A stretch of 53,294 bases of DNA from Prevotella sp. P5-92 (GTDB lineage: Bacteria > Bacteroidota > Bacteroidia > Bacteroidales > Bacteroidaceae): the NCBI RefSeq assembly GCF_002251245.1, contig NZ_NPJG01000112.1, forward strand, positions 1-53,294, written 5' to 3'. The notes beneath the pieces were generated by a model. The model was given only the letters and a program-made list of their open reading frames with translations, was not told the DNA's origin and searched no databases. The position numbers and the translations under genes were made by a program. Shown piece by piece: positions 7,529-15,000 of the stretch (position 1 is the first letter of the stretch; each line of letters opens with the position of its first letter).

Positions 7529-8146
7529 GTGAAGAAACAACTCTGGCTCATACCGATTGCCGCCATATTTGCAATAGCTTATTTCTTATATGGCAAAAAG
7601 CAAATCACAGGGAATTGCTGTCCTCATGCAACACTATATCTGCAACCTTACGACAACTTCACTCAGAATGAGGCTGAGAAGTTGAAAGTCGATCTTGATA
7701 ACCATCTGAGGGAAATACTATATGGTGTCTTTGAGGTTCAAGTTATGCCGAACAAACCTCTTTCCGATTCATTCTTGGGAGAGACGAAAAAGAAATATCG
7801 GATTGACAAGATCATCGATTCGCTGAAAGAAGATGCTGATAACGAGAATATCTATATCGGCATTACCCATCGTGATATATGCAGGGATTACAAGAATGGT
7901 GTCAAAGACTGGGGCGTTCTTGGATCAAGTATAGCAGATTACCATGCTTGTGTGGTTTCGGACCATAGGCTAAAGCATAAGAAACGTGATTTGTGGAAAG
8001 TCGTGACCCATGAGTTCATTCACACTTTCTATGGCTATCCCCATTGTCCGAAAGATAGCGCACACTGTCTGATGAAGGATGCTAAAGGTAAGGCCGATTT
8101 CTCTAACAAGCATGATCTTTGCGGATATTGCAAGAAGAATCTATGA
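7529..8146 (+). CDS. Archaemetzincin-like zinc metalloprotease, membrane-anchored (copy 1)
   Basis: 205 aa from GTG 7529. Residues 4-20 are a hydrophobic anchor, so the protease domain faces the periplasm or surface. The catalytic region begins HEFIH (His161, Glu162, His165), then Gly169, His172-Cys173, CLM and CGYC. This matches the archaemetzincin (M54) zinc and cysteine pattern. One extra residue lies between the second His and Gly (HEFIHTFYGYPHC) compared with HExxHxxGxxH; the second copy has the normal spacing. The stop codon is formed at the junction with an IS256-like left end (GAGGGTGACA at 8145), so the last few residues were probably lost to the insertion. Activity uncertain. Confidence 0.75.
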   Translation: MKKQLWLIPIAAIFAIAYFLYGKKQITGNCCPHATLYLQPYDNFTQNEAEKLKVDLDNHLREILYGVFEVQVMPNKPLSDSFLGETKKKYRIDKIIDSLKEDADNENIYIGITHRDICRDYKNGVKDWGVLGSSIADYHACVVSDHRLKHKKRDLWKVVTHEFIHTFYGYPHCPKDSAHCLMKDAKGKADFSNKHDLCGYCKKNL

Positions 8147-8257
8147 GGGTGACATTTTCTTGAAAAAAATGATAGAGGCTGTCATTTAAACTGTGTCACT
8201 GCTACTAACAATAAAATGTAGTATGAAATCGTTTTATTATATAATTAGAGTAAAGCA

Positions 8258-9036
8258 ATGACACAAGAAGAGTACAATTCAATGCTGGCTTCTGCCAGAG
8301 AACAGTTTAAGCAAGGCACCCCTTTATTTTGTAAGGAAGGTGGCATTTCATCGTATATTGAAAGACTTTCTAAACTCCGCCTTGGAAGGTGAGATGGAAA
8401 GCCACCTTTCAGTTATGAAGGCTCAGACGAAGAACCGCCGCAATGGCAAGATGTGCAAGACCTTGCAGACGGAATACGGTCAGGTTGAGATAGAGACACC
8501 TCGTGACCGTGACGGCAGCTTCAGCCCTGAGATAGTTCAAAAGCGCCAGACGATTTCGGCAAAGGGATTGTCCGACAAGATAATCGGTCTTTATGCCACC
8601 GGTCAAAGCATGTCGGACATCCAGTCATTCCTTCTGGAGAACTTTGGCACTGAGATTTCGAAGGAGACGATCAGTAATATCACCGACAAGGTATGACCTG
8701 AGATTAAGTCATGGCGAACCCGTAGCCTTGACGAGGTTTACCCAATAGTATGGATGGACGCAATCCACTATAAGGCACGTAACGAGAAGGGTTCCACCGA
8801 AGCACGCGCAATATACAATGTCCTTGGCATAGATAAGTATGGACACAAGGACTTGCTTGGCATGTATGTGTCTCACAGGCTTCCCTGATGCCATCCAAAG
8901 CGTATTTCCAAAGACAGATGTCCAGTTGTGCATCGTGCACCAGATTCGCAATTCCGTGAAGTACGTCGGCAGCAAGAACCAAAAGGAGTTTCTCTCAGAC
9001 CTCAAGCTTGTCTGTGGCGCATCCACAAAAGAGACA
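8258..9036 (+). pseudogene. IS256 family transposase, broken
   Basis: Reads MTQEEYNSMLASAREQFKQG from ATG 8258, then loses frame near 8338 (an extra G in a G-rich stretch). It continues in the next frame (FHRILKDFLNSALEGEMESH) to an in-frame TGA at about 8694, resumes (EVYPIVWMDAIHYKA, the DDE region), and is interrupted again near 8886 by a deletion of the part after GMYVSH. The last recognisable piece is FPDAIQSVFPKTDVQLCIVH to DLKLVCGAS. The normal C-terminal third is absent. At least one frameshift, one nonsense codon and two deletions make it inactive. Confidence 0.88.
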
Positions 9037-9135
9037 GGTTCAATATTATGTGATAAATTCAATGTATTTTATGGATTTGTTTGGAAAAATGAAATTAAAT
9101 TCGTACCTTTGCCGCGCCAAGAAAGAACGCGATGG
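8912..9135. repeat. 224-bp direct repeat, left copy
   Basis: Matches 10242-10465 at constant offset 1330 with only about a dozen differences. It includes the transposase fragment CIVHQIRNSVKYVGSKNQKE and 100 bp of non-transposase sequence with a TACCTTTG box. Confidence 0.9.
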
Positions 9136-9356
9136 CAAGAAGCATTATGGCAAGCCCCCATTATCTATTGCAGTCAGCCCTTCTATACCAAAAACTTTCT
9201 CGGTCAATTCAATGACTGCCAGTATTGGTGTGGAGATGTCAATGCACCTGTAGTGCTACCCCATGCCATCCATCAGAAAACGATAAAAAAGGTAGCTGGC
9301 ATAAAAGGAAAGGTTGACTATAACATTTTAAACTGTAAATTAAAAGAGATACAATT

Positions 9357-10016
9357 ATGAGAAAATCATTCGTAACATTAGCCGTAGGATTGATTATCAT
9401 CTTGATGAGTAGTTGCAGTAGTGGGAAAAAGCCAAGCAGCACTGAAGCAGACTCTGGTACCCTCTGTACCTGTCCACCGGAAAGTTTCATTCATATTGAC
9501 CTTCAACCGCTTGGAGACTTCTCCCAGAAGGAAGCAAATCAATTGAAGGAGGAGTTGGAAAAGCATCTGGTTCCCATCTATCTGTCCGAGATAGAAGTGC
9601 TACCCAAGAAAGATATTCCTGCTTCTTGTCTTTATAAGCCGAGAAACAGATATTGGGCAGGAAAGATACTTGGTTTCTTGAAGCAACAGAACCAGGGATC
9701 CGATTTTGTAACCATTGGTCTAACGCATCGCGACATATCTACCTCTATTCATAGACAATACAACTATGGAATCATGGGATTGAGTTTCCTGCCTGGTGAA
9801 GCTTGTGTAGTTTCTACTTATCGCTTGAAACGAAAGGATGACTTATGGAAAGTAACAATCCATGAATTCCTGCATTCTCGCGGTTTGCCGCATTGCAAGA
9901 AGAATGCCCCGAAGTGCCTGATGCAGGATGCCCATGGCAAGAATACCTTCTACATGAAAAACGGATTGTGCCAAGATTGCCAAAACTCAATGAAAAGCAT
10001 CATTGGCAACCAATGA
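9357..10016 (+). CDS. Archaemetzincin-like lipoprotein (copy 2)
   Basis: 219 aa. A lipoprotein signal ends at Cys20 (LMSSCSSG), so the enzyme is anchored to the envelope. The zinc motif is canonical: His169, Glu170, His173, Gly176, His179-Cys180 (HEFLHSRGLPHC), followed by a CLM motif and CQDC. The Cys spacings (x6, then x15) differ from the archaeal M54 pattern but agree with copy 1. Identity to copy 1 looks like roughly 40 percent, so this is an old paralogue, not a fresh duplication. It lies between the two 224-bp repeats inside the IS256-like element, with about 220 bp of unrecognised leader. Substrate unknown. Confidence 0.78.
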   Translation: MRKSFVTLAVGLIIILMSSCSSGKKPSSTEADSGTLCTCPPESFIHIDLQPLGDFSQKEANQLKEELEKHLVPIYLSEIEVLPKKDIPASCLYKPRNRYWAGKILGFLKQQNQGSDFVTIGLTHRDISTSIHRQYNYGIMGLSFLPGEACVVSTYRLKRKDDLWKVTIHEFLHSRGLPHCKKNAPKCLMQDAHGKNTFYMKNGLCQDCQNSMKSIIGNQ

Positions 10017-10241
10017 GAGTCCAAACCGACCAAGATTTTTGCTTATATTTTTGTCGCAGGTGTTCCATCATAACCATACTGCCCCTGAATACAAAGTTAA
10101 CTATCATAACTATACATCCAACTATCTAAGAACTGACAAGGTCTATTCTTAGGGTATGCCCCATTTACGAATTGATAGCACAAGAAGCAACTTACGCTTT
10201 AAAATATTTTATTGAGAACTCCTAAGCTTGTTGCTTGCTAT

Positions 10242-10465
10242 AGACAGACGTCCAGTTGTGCATCGTGCACCAGATTCGCAATTCCGTGAAGTACGTCGGC
10301 AGCAAGAACCAAAAGGAGTTTCTCTCAGACCTCAAGCTTGTCTATGGCGCATCCACTTCGGAGACAGGTTCAATATTATGTAATAAATTCAATGTTTTTT
10401 ATGGATTTGTTTGGAAAAATGAAATTAAATTCGTACCTTTGCTGCGCCAAGAAAGAACGCGATGG
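10242..10465. repeat. 224-bp direct repeat, right copy
   Basis: Second copy of 8912-9135. After it, 82 bp lead to the IS right end. The 225 bp before it (10017-10241) hold no gene I recognise. Confidence 0.9.
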
Positions 10466-10569
10466 TTTACTCCACCAGCGGTTTCTGGTACGGCAGCATG
10501 ACACAGTTCAGTTGACATACCCCCCGAATTGTTAATTTGTCACCCTCTCACTCAATATCAATTATAGGA

Positions 10570-11688
10570 TCATTCGCCAAACGTATCAATAGGATCAAAT
10601 TCTTCAATCCGCTTGAACTCGCGCCATACTTTTACATATTTCTTATCATTATAGTCGTACATAGAACAATATTCCTCCTCATAATCTCTGTACTTCTTAG
10701 CGCAGAAACATGGGACATGGAGTACAATATCATTCATATTATCCAAATTCCCAAAAACATCAAATTTTATTTTCTCAGGTTCCTCAGCATACAAATAGAT
10801 GTCTTTGAGATTGGGACATTGGTTGATGATATTGTCATAGTACATATCCCAATGGCAAACTCTGCTTCCGTATAAAGATTGGCTTTTGAACACTAATGTT
10901 TCAAGATTGGGACAATCCGTAACGGCATGTTCTTTTAAACTACAACATGATTTTGGGAATATAAGCGTGCGGAGGTGACGGTTTCCCACAAAAGCATATT
11001 GATTGACTTCTCTCACTCCTTCTGGAATCAAATACTCACTCCTATCACAACCATTTGGGTATCTTACCAATGATATTTCTTCCCACCACTGATTATAGAA
11101 GAATACCGAGCCATCGAACGAAAAAATGTCCGAGAATTCATCGTCACATATAGGCTGTCCTGATTTGTTTAATGGCCACTCATTGAAGCCACAGACATAT
11201 CGCTTGATAGAACCAGCAAATGCATTCTCAAGAATATAGTTCAGACCTTCTTTTCCTTCTATGTAGAAATCACCCAAAAGAGGGCAGTTGTGAAATGCCC
11301 AATGCCATAAAAACAGATTCTCAGGAAATTCAATATCGCGAAGGTTAACACAATTGGAGAAGGCGTGATTCCCTATGCCTATTATCCCGTTTGGCAAAAC
11401 GACTTTCTCTAAACGAATACTGTCAACGAATGAATCGTCCTTGATGGAAATTTTGTCTACATATATGTCATCTGCCATTTCGCTATATATTTCGCAATCA
11501 GTTTCAATGACATTCTCCATATCGAGTACTCGAAGTTTACCTTTCTCCTGGCTCATTGCAGTCAAGACGTCAAAATCATCTCCCCCAAGAAAGCCTGAAA
11601 CTTTCAATTCTTCTATCTTATATTTTTCATGCTTCTTAATCTGAACATGTAACGGATTCTCTTTTGTACAAACTATTGTCTTCTTCAT
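10570..11688 (-). CDS. BspA-type leucine-rich repeat protein (LRR_5)
   Basis: 372 aa with irregular BspA/LRR_5 repeats: LPNGIIGIGNHAFSNCVNL, IEFPENLFLWHWAFHNCPLL, IPEGVREVNQYAFVGNRHL and FPKSCCSLKEHAVTDCPNLE. Such repeats form a curved binding surface. There is no signal peptide, so this copy is probably cytoplasmic rather than a surface adhesin. The C terminus is charged and Tyr-rich. The stop lies 22 bp beyond the IS256-like right end. Similar LRR proteins are common cargo of Bacteroidales islands; the partner cannot be read from the sequence. Confidence 0.8.
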   Translation of the reverse strand: MKKTIVCTKENPLHVQIKKHEKYKIEELKVSGFLGGDDFDVLTAMSQEKGKLRVLDMENVIETDCEIYSEMADDIYVDKISIKDDSFVDSIRLEKVVLPNGIIGIGNHAFSNCVNLRDIEFPENLFLWHWAFHNCPLLGDFYIEGKEGLNYILENAFAGSIKRYVCGFNEWPLNKSGQPICDDEFSDIFSFDGSVFFYNQWWEEISLVRYPNGCDRSEYLIPEGVREVNQYAFVGNRHLRTLIFPKSCCSLKEHAVTDCPNLETLVFKSQSLYGSRVCHWDMYYDNIINQCPNLKDIYLYAEEPEKIKFDVFGNLDNMNDIVLHVPCFCAKKYRDYEEEYCSMYDYNDKKYVKVWREFKRIEEFDPIDTFGE

Positions 11689-11760
11689 ATTGATCTAATT
11701 ATAATGATTAAAAATGGGATACCATCAGGGCATCCCATAAAATAATAATGTGATCAGACG

Positions 11761-12375
11761 TTACTCTGGGTAGTTGCCTTCAATGTAAGCCTTAATCAAC
11801 GAAGCGTGTGAGAGGGGACTCTTTGGATTGTAAACATCAGGATTAGTATTGTAGTCGAGTAATACCACGGGCTTATTTTTAGAAATGACGCGGATGGCTG
11901 TAACAAGTTTCTGGAGCTTGTTTTCCAACACCCATTTATAACAAGGAAGATAAATCAGCTTGCGGGCAGTAAGATAACCAAGAAGTTCCTCACCACGAAC
12001 GCCCTTACGATGTCCGCGCATGGGACCATATTTTCTTGTGGTGCGTTTCATGTTCTTCATGTCACGCTTCGAGAACAAAGAAGTATCAATATCCACATCT
12101 TCGAAAACTTTTAGGCCTTGCCAGATACCCTCCACAGAGACTGCTACCAAGCCCTCGGTAAAGGGAACAGGAATACCACCATTGGGATAGAAAGGACTGA
12201 ACTTGACGAACTCATCTTGTGCATGGCTCGTCACGTCGATGATCATAGCGTCTGGGTACTCCTTTTTAAGGGTTTCCAACTTCTTTTTCTTGGACTCAAT
12301 GATAATCATGGGCTTCTTTTTCGAATCAGAAGCAAAATTACCACTTTTCTCCGAATAAACATTAATTTTCATCAT
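11761..12375 (-). CDS. Hypothetical protein, possible distant NADAR-like fold
   Basis: 204 aa, basic, no signal peptide. A conserved-looking core reads FSPFYPNGGIPVPFTEG, SVEGIWQGLKVFEDVDI, then DMKNMKRTTRKYGPMRGHRK and a final YKWVLENKLQKLV. The order Phe-Ser-x-Phe, Ser-Val-Glu-x-x-x-Gln-x-x-Lys and a late helix before a Lys-rich end recalls NADAR (DUF1768) ADP-ribose-processing proteins. The match is by eye and weak; a separate unknown family is equally possible. It is divergent from the sigma-factor gene, with two palindromes between. ATG 12375 or the adjacent 12372 may be the start. Confidence 0.5.
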   Translation of the reverse strand: MMKINVYSEKSGNFASDSKKKPMIIIESKKKKLETLKKEYPDAMIIDVTSHAQDEFVKFSPFYPNGGIPVPFTEGLVAVSVEGIWQGLKVFEDVDIDTSLFSKRDMKNMKRTTRKYGPMRGHRKGVRGEELLGYLTARKLIYLPCYKWVLENKLQKLVTAIRVISKNKPVVLLDYNTNPDVYNPKSPLSHASLIKAYIEGNYPE

Positions 12376-12452
12376 AAATCACCAATTTTAATTCATTTTT
12401 ACCCAATATCAGGCATTATATATTGCCAAAAATAGAAAAAAAGTAATCAATT

Positions 12453-12467
12453 GCGTAAAAAATACGC
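12453..12467. promoter_or_regulatory. Palindrome GCGTAAAAAATACGC (operator-like, distal)
   Basis: 15-bp inverted repeat GCGT-N7-ACGC just upstream of the -33 box of the sigma-factor promoter, in the divergent intergenic region. It has a sister site at 12508-12522. Confidence 0.55.
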
Positions 12468-12473
12468 ATAAAA

Positions 12474-12505
12474 TTTGCAGGAATAAAATATTCTTTGTAC
12501 TTTTG
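12474..12505 (+). promoter_or_regulatory. Promoter of the sigma-factor gene
   Basis: TTTG 12474-12477, 20-bp spacer, TACTTTTG 12498-12505. This rules out the TTG at 12503 as a start and supports ATG 12542. Confidence 0.75.
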
Positions 12506-12507
12506 CA

Positions 12508-12522
12508 GCGTGAATATTACGC
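12508..12522. promoter_or_regulatory. Palindrome GCGTGAATATTACGC (operator-like, proximal)
   Basis: Same GCGT-N7-ACGC form as 12453-12467, located at the expected transcription start. A bound regulator would block initiation, and two sites 55 bp apart centre to centre could loop or act cooperatively. Confidence 0.55.
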
Positions 12523-12541
12523 AATAATTAAAAATTTGAGT

Positions 12542-13189
12542 ATGATAGTAGGAATTAAGGTGAGTGGTTTTGATGAAGTTGAGAAGATGTCTCTGATGGA
12601 AGAAAAGAGAGGTCTTGTCGAGGTTAGTAATCTTATTTTTAATAAGGTGGTGAATGGAGAGAGGGATAATGTGTTGATGAGGTTGATGGGAAAGTTTAAG
12701 AGTTTGAGGTTTGAGGATTTGGAAGAAATTTATGATGATGGATGTTTGGTGTTATGGGATAGGATGATGGATAAGGATTTTAAATTGAAAGAAAAGAATA
12801 TGGTTGGTTATTTAGTTAGGGTGTGTAAGAATATAGGGATGCATTATTTGAGAAAGGTGAATGAAGATATTGTAAGTTTAGATAGGATATTGGAAGGAGG
12901 TTGTGAGAAGGTTTGTGATAATGGGATTGAAGATATTTTTGAGGTGATGGAAGAAAAGGGGGATGAAGTTTATGAGAAGTTGGATAAAGTCTGGGATAGG
13001 TTAAAGGAAGTGGATAAGATGATATTGGAGAGTTATTATGTGGATGGTTGTAAAATGGAGGAAATTGCGAAGAGAATAGGATATAGGAATGGAAATAGTG
13101 TGAAGAGTAAGAAGAATAAAGTTTTGAAGAAAATGATGGAAATGATGAATGAGGGGGCAGATTCTGTAAGTTTGCCTCTCGCAGTATAG
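12542..13189 (+). CDS. RNA polymerase sigma-70 family factor (ECF-like), cytosine-depleted gene
   Basis: 215 aa from ATG 12542. Region 2 is recognisable (FEDLEEIYDDGCLVLWDRM and VGYLVRVCKNIGMHYLRK). Region 4 is a helix-turn-helix (EVDKMILESYYVDGCKMEEI then AKRIGYRNGNSVKSKKNK). Length and layout fit an ECF or ECF-like sigma factor without an adjacent anti-sigma gene. The coding strand has only 8 C in 12541-13140 and none from 12633 to 12841. All Arg codons there are AGA/AGG and all Leu codons mostly TTG/TTA; Pro is absent until the last residues. This is unlike every neighbour. The promoter is flanked by paired palindromes, and the Nudix gene follows after 20 bp. Confidence 0.82.
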   Translation: MIVGIKVSGFDEVEKMSLMEEKRGLVEVSNLIFNKVVNGERDNVLMRLMGKFKSLRFEDLEEIYDDGCLVLWDRMMDKDFKLKEKNMVGYLVRVCKNIGMHYLRKVNEDIVSLDRILEGGCEKVCDNGIEDIFEVMEEKGDEVYEKLDKVWDRLKEVDKMILESYYVDGCKMEEIAKRIGYRNGNSVKSKKNKVLKKMMEMMNEGADSVSLPLAV

Positions 13190-13209
13190 CATAAATAAAG
13201 AATAGAGAG

Positions 13210-13902
13210 ATGGAAGAATTAAAGTATCATTACAAGTACCCGCATCCAAGTGTTACAACGGATTGCGTAATCTTTGGTTTTGATGGGACAAGGCTTAATG
13301 TCTTGCTGATAGAACGCGGGATTGCCCCATATAAAGGTAGATGGGCATTTCCTGGCGGTTTCCTAAAAATGGATGAAGATGCAGAAACGGGAGCATTACG
13401 TGAACTATATGAAGAAACTGGGTTGAAAACGGCCTATGTAAGACAGTTCCATACTTTTTCTGATCCAAACAGAGATCCAAGAGAGAGAGTGATTACTGTA
13501 GCCTATTATGCTCTGGTACGTATCAGTGAGGTAAAAGGTGGTGACGATGCAGCAAAAGCCGAATGGTTCCCCATAGATAAAATACCTGCTTTGGCTTTTG
13601 ACCATGATCAGATTCTTAGAGTGGCTACATCGGAATTGCGCCGTCAGATCCATTTTGAGCCGATAGGCTTTGAGCTGTTGCCTGAAAAATTCACTATGAC
13701 ACAGCTACAGCATCTATATGAAGCGATTCTTGGTGTAAAATTTGACAGACGCAATTTCTATAACAAGATGTTGAAACTTGGCATTCTCACGCAGCTTGAT
13801 GAGACAGTTCCAATGCCGAACAAAAAGGTGGCATACCTCTACAAGTTCAATCCTGAGAGCTATAATGAAATGAAAGAAAAAGGTTTCCGTCTCGAATTCT
13901 AA
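13210..13902 (+). CDS. Nudix hydrolase with C-terminal winged helix (NrtR/ADP-ribose pyrophosphatase-like)
   Basis: 230 aa. The Nudix domain (about 15-150) has a perfect box at residues 50-72: G50, E56, R64-E65-L66, E68-E69, G71-L72. An NrtR-type winged-helix domain follows (about 155-230, FTMTQLQHLYEAILG and RRNFYNKMLKLGIL). NrtR-like proteins sense or hydrolyse ADP-ribose-type ligands and bind DNA; the Bacteroides arabinose regulator AraR belongs to the same group. Because the box is intact this one is probably catalytic, perhaps also a regulator. The GCGT-N7-ACGC palindromes nearby could be its sites, which is untested. It lies 20 bp after the sigma-factor gene but with ordinary base composition. 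Confidence 0.85.
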   Translation: MEELKYHYKYPHPSVTTDCVIFGFDGTRLNVLLIERGIAPYKGRWAFPGGFLKMDEDAETGALRELYEETGLKTAYVRQFHTFSDPNRDPRERVITVAYYALVRISEVKGGDDAAKAEWFPIDKIPALAFDHDQILRVATSELRRQIHFEPIGFELLPEKFTMTQLQHLYEAILGVKFDRRNFYNKMLKLGILTQLDETVPMPNKKVAYLYKFNPESYNEMKEKGFRLEF

Positions 13903-14028
13903 CAGATTATTTGTTTACCTTTTGGGAAGATTTGGTAATATTATATAGACGGCAGCACATCTGAAAGTGTGACTGACGCAGCCAAATCTGCCAGAATTAT
14001 TTCAAGGACTTAATAAAAGTGATTAATT

Positions 14029-14169
14029 ATGTTAGACAGAATCAAAACAACTCTCGTAAACGACTTAGGATTTGAAGCTCAGGTAGGTGATACTGGCATT
14101 GTTGATGAAAACGGGAACTTTGCTGAACCTTCGCCTTACCGAAAGCTGATTAGTATTCTCTTAATGAAT
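14029..14169 (+). pseudogene. N-terminal fragment of an unidentified gene cut by an IS30 remnant
   Basis: Frame starts MLDRIKTTLVNDLGFEAQVG and continues plausibly to about SPYRKLI. It then runs into sequence that belongs to the IS30 remnant end (the open frame nominally reaches 14250). About 45 residues of real protein remain. I do not recognise the family. The frame starts 126 bp after the Nudix gene, so it may have been the third gene of that unit. Confidence 0.5.
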
Positions 14170-14199
14170 TCATTTAGGTGTGAACTTTTTTGCGCGGAT

Positions 14200-14479
14200 T
14201 CAACTAGCAAGTGCAAATTTACAACATTTTTTTGTAAAAGCACTCATTAGGGGTTGAGAAATTGAGTTTTTCCCTTGGTCTTGTGTTAATTTTCTGCATA
14301 ATCTTAGTTATTTGTTGCTAACTGATGTTCGAAAAGCAAGTATTCTTTGGAATGTATTGCCTAATGAGCCCATTTACATTCTCAATAGCCCCTTTCTGCC
14401 ATGATGAGTACGGATCGGCAAAATAGACCTTTGTTCCAATGCTTTTTGCACTTTGCTCCGAGGTTAATTGTTTGTACAT
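14200..14479 (-). pseudogene. IS30 family transposase, internally deleted and decayed
   Basis: Reading from 14479, the start MYKQLTSEQ is the usual IS30 N terminus. It jumps directly to the C-terminal part AKSIGTKVYFADPYSSWQKG, then AIENVNGLIRQYIPKNT, a TAG stop, KINTRPREKLNFSTPNE and, after a frameshift, KFALAS before the TGA at 14200-14202. About 250 internal codons are missing, so the element is a short deletion derivative. It replaces the 3' end of the gene at 14029. Confidence 0.8.
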
Positions 14480-14536
14480 AAGCAATGCAAAATTAATTAA
14501 TCTTTGGGAGACAGCGGTATCCCTTTTTGTTTTTTA

Positions 14537-14634
14537 GCATTGCTAGTTGAATTTTCTTCTGATGGGGGCTTCTCGCCCCCCAAACCCCTCGGTGTTTTCT
14601 GGTATTAGATTATTTATTCTCATCTACCAGAAAA
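14537..14634. repeat. Hairpins between the IS30 remnant and the next gene
   Basis: GCATTGCTAGTTGAAT near 14538-14553 mirrors the IS30 remnant end at 14198-14214. GGGGGC (14564-14569) pairs with GCCCCC (14575-14580). TTTTCTGGTA (14595-14604) pairs perfectly with TACCAGAAAA (14625-14634). No gene is seen in 14251-14644 apart from the remnant. Confidence 0.6.
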
Positions 14635-14644
14635 TTGCAGTTCT

Positions 14645-14869
14645 ATGTTGAACTTGCGTCGCAATAAGACTAACGATTATACTACTAATAGTTTAGATAA
14701 GCCCCGAACACAGTCTGATTACATAAAACAAAATGCAGATTACTATAATCGAATCATTGAAGAAAATAAACGAAGGCAGAAAGAATCTGATGATGCTTTT
14801 AAAGGATGCGTCTGGGGGCTAATCCTACTTGGTTTATTTATTCTTGGGTGCATTATTCATAATAATTAG
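14645..14869 (+). CDS. Small single-pass membrane protein
   Basis: 74 aa. A basic and polar N-terminal half (RRNKTNDYTTNSLDKPRTQS, then a Lys/Glu-rich helix) is followed by one C-terminal transmembrane helix (WGLILLGLFILGCIIHN). The start ATG lies 11 bp after a perfect 10-bp inverted repeat. No recognised family. It sits alone between the IS30 remnant and the LytTR operon, whose promoter starts 85 bp after its stop. Small tail-anchored proteins of this kind are frequent in islands; no role can be assigned. Confidence 0.5.
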   Translation: MLNLRRNKTNDYTTNSLDKPRTQSDYIKQNADYYNRIIEENKRRQKESDDAFKGCVWGLILLGLFILGCIIHNN

Positions 14870-14953
14870 AGACTTGTTAATAGAAAGAACTATAAGATAA
14901 CACCAATTTTATACAATCAAACGCATATTTTGTACAAATAAAGCACATTATTC

Positions 14954-14984
14954 TTTGATATTTGAGCCAAATCTATTAAATTTG
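14954..14984 (+). promoter_or_regulatory. Promoter of the LytTR/PBP-like/helicase operon
   Basis: TTTG 14954-14957, 19-bp spacer, TAAATTTG 14977-14984. It is 16 bp before the GTG start at 15001, so the 5' leader is very short. Confidence 0.7.
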
Positions 14985-15000
14985 CCGAAAAATTGAGTAA

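Larger units (their letters stand above)
8145..10547. mobile_element. Degenerate IS256-family element carrying a metzincin gene
   Basis: Outer inverted ends GAGGGTGACA (8145-8154) and TGTCACCCTC (10538-10547) are perfect complements. An inner match ACTGTGTCA/TGACACAGT supports them. Inside are a broken IS256 transposase, a second archaemetzincin gene and two 224-bp direct repeats. No clear target-site duplication is visible. Normal IS256 elements are about 1.3-1.4 kb; this one is 2.4 kb because of the passenger. Confidence 0.7.

Noticed and set aside
9008..9253. Plus-strand ORF in the repeat and following DNA as a real gene
   Set aside because: It spans the degenerate transposase junction and has no recognisable domain; the paired repeat contains the same frame with a different end.
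8145..10547. Simple composite transposon made of two IS256 copies
   Set aside because: There is only one left end and one right end; the second transposase piece is a 224-bp repeat, not a full IS copy.
12503..12541. Longer sigma-factor start at TTG 12503
   Set aside because: The codon lies within the -7 box of a well-formed promoter, so it would not be in the transcript.
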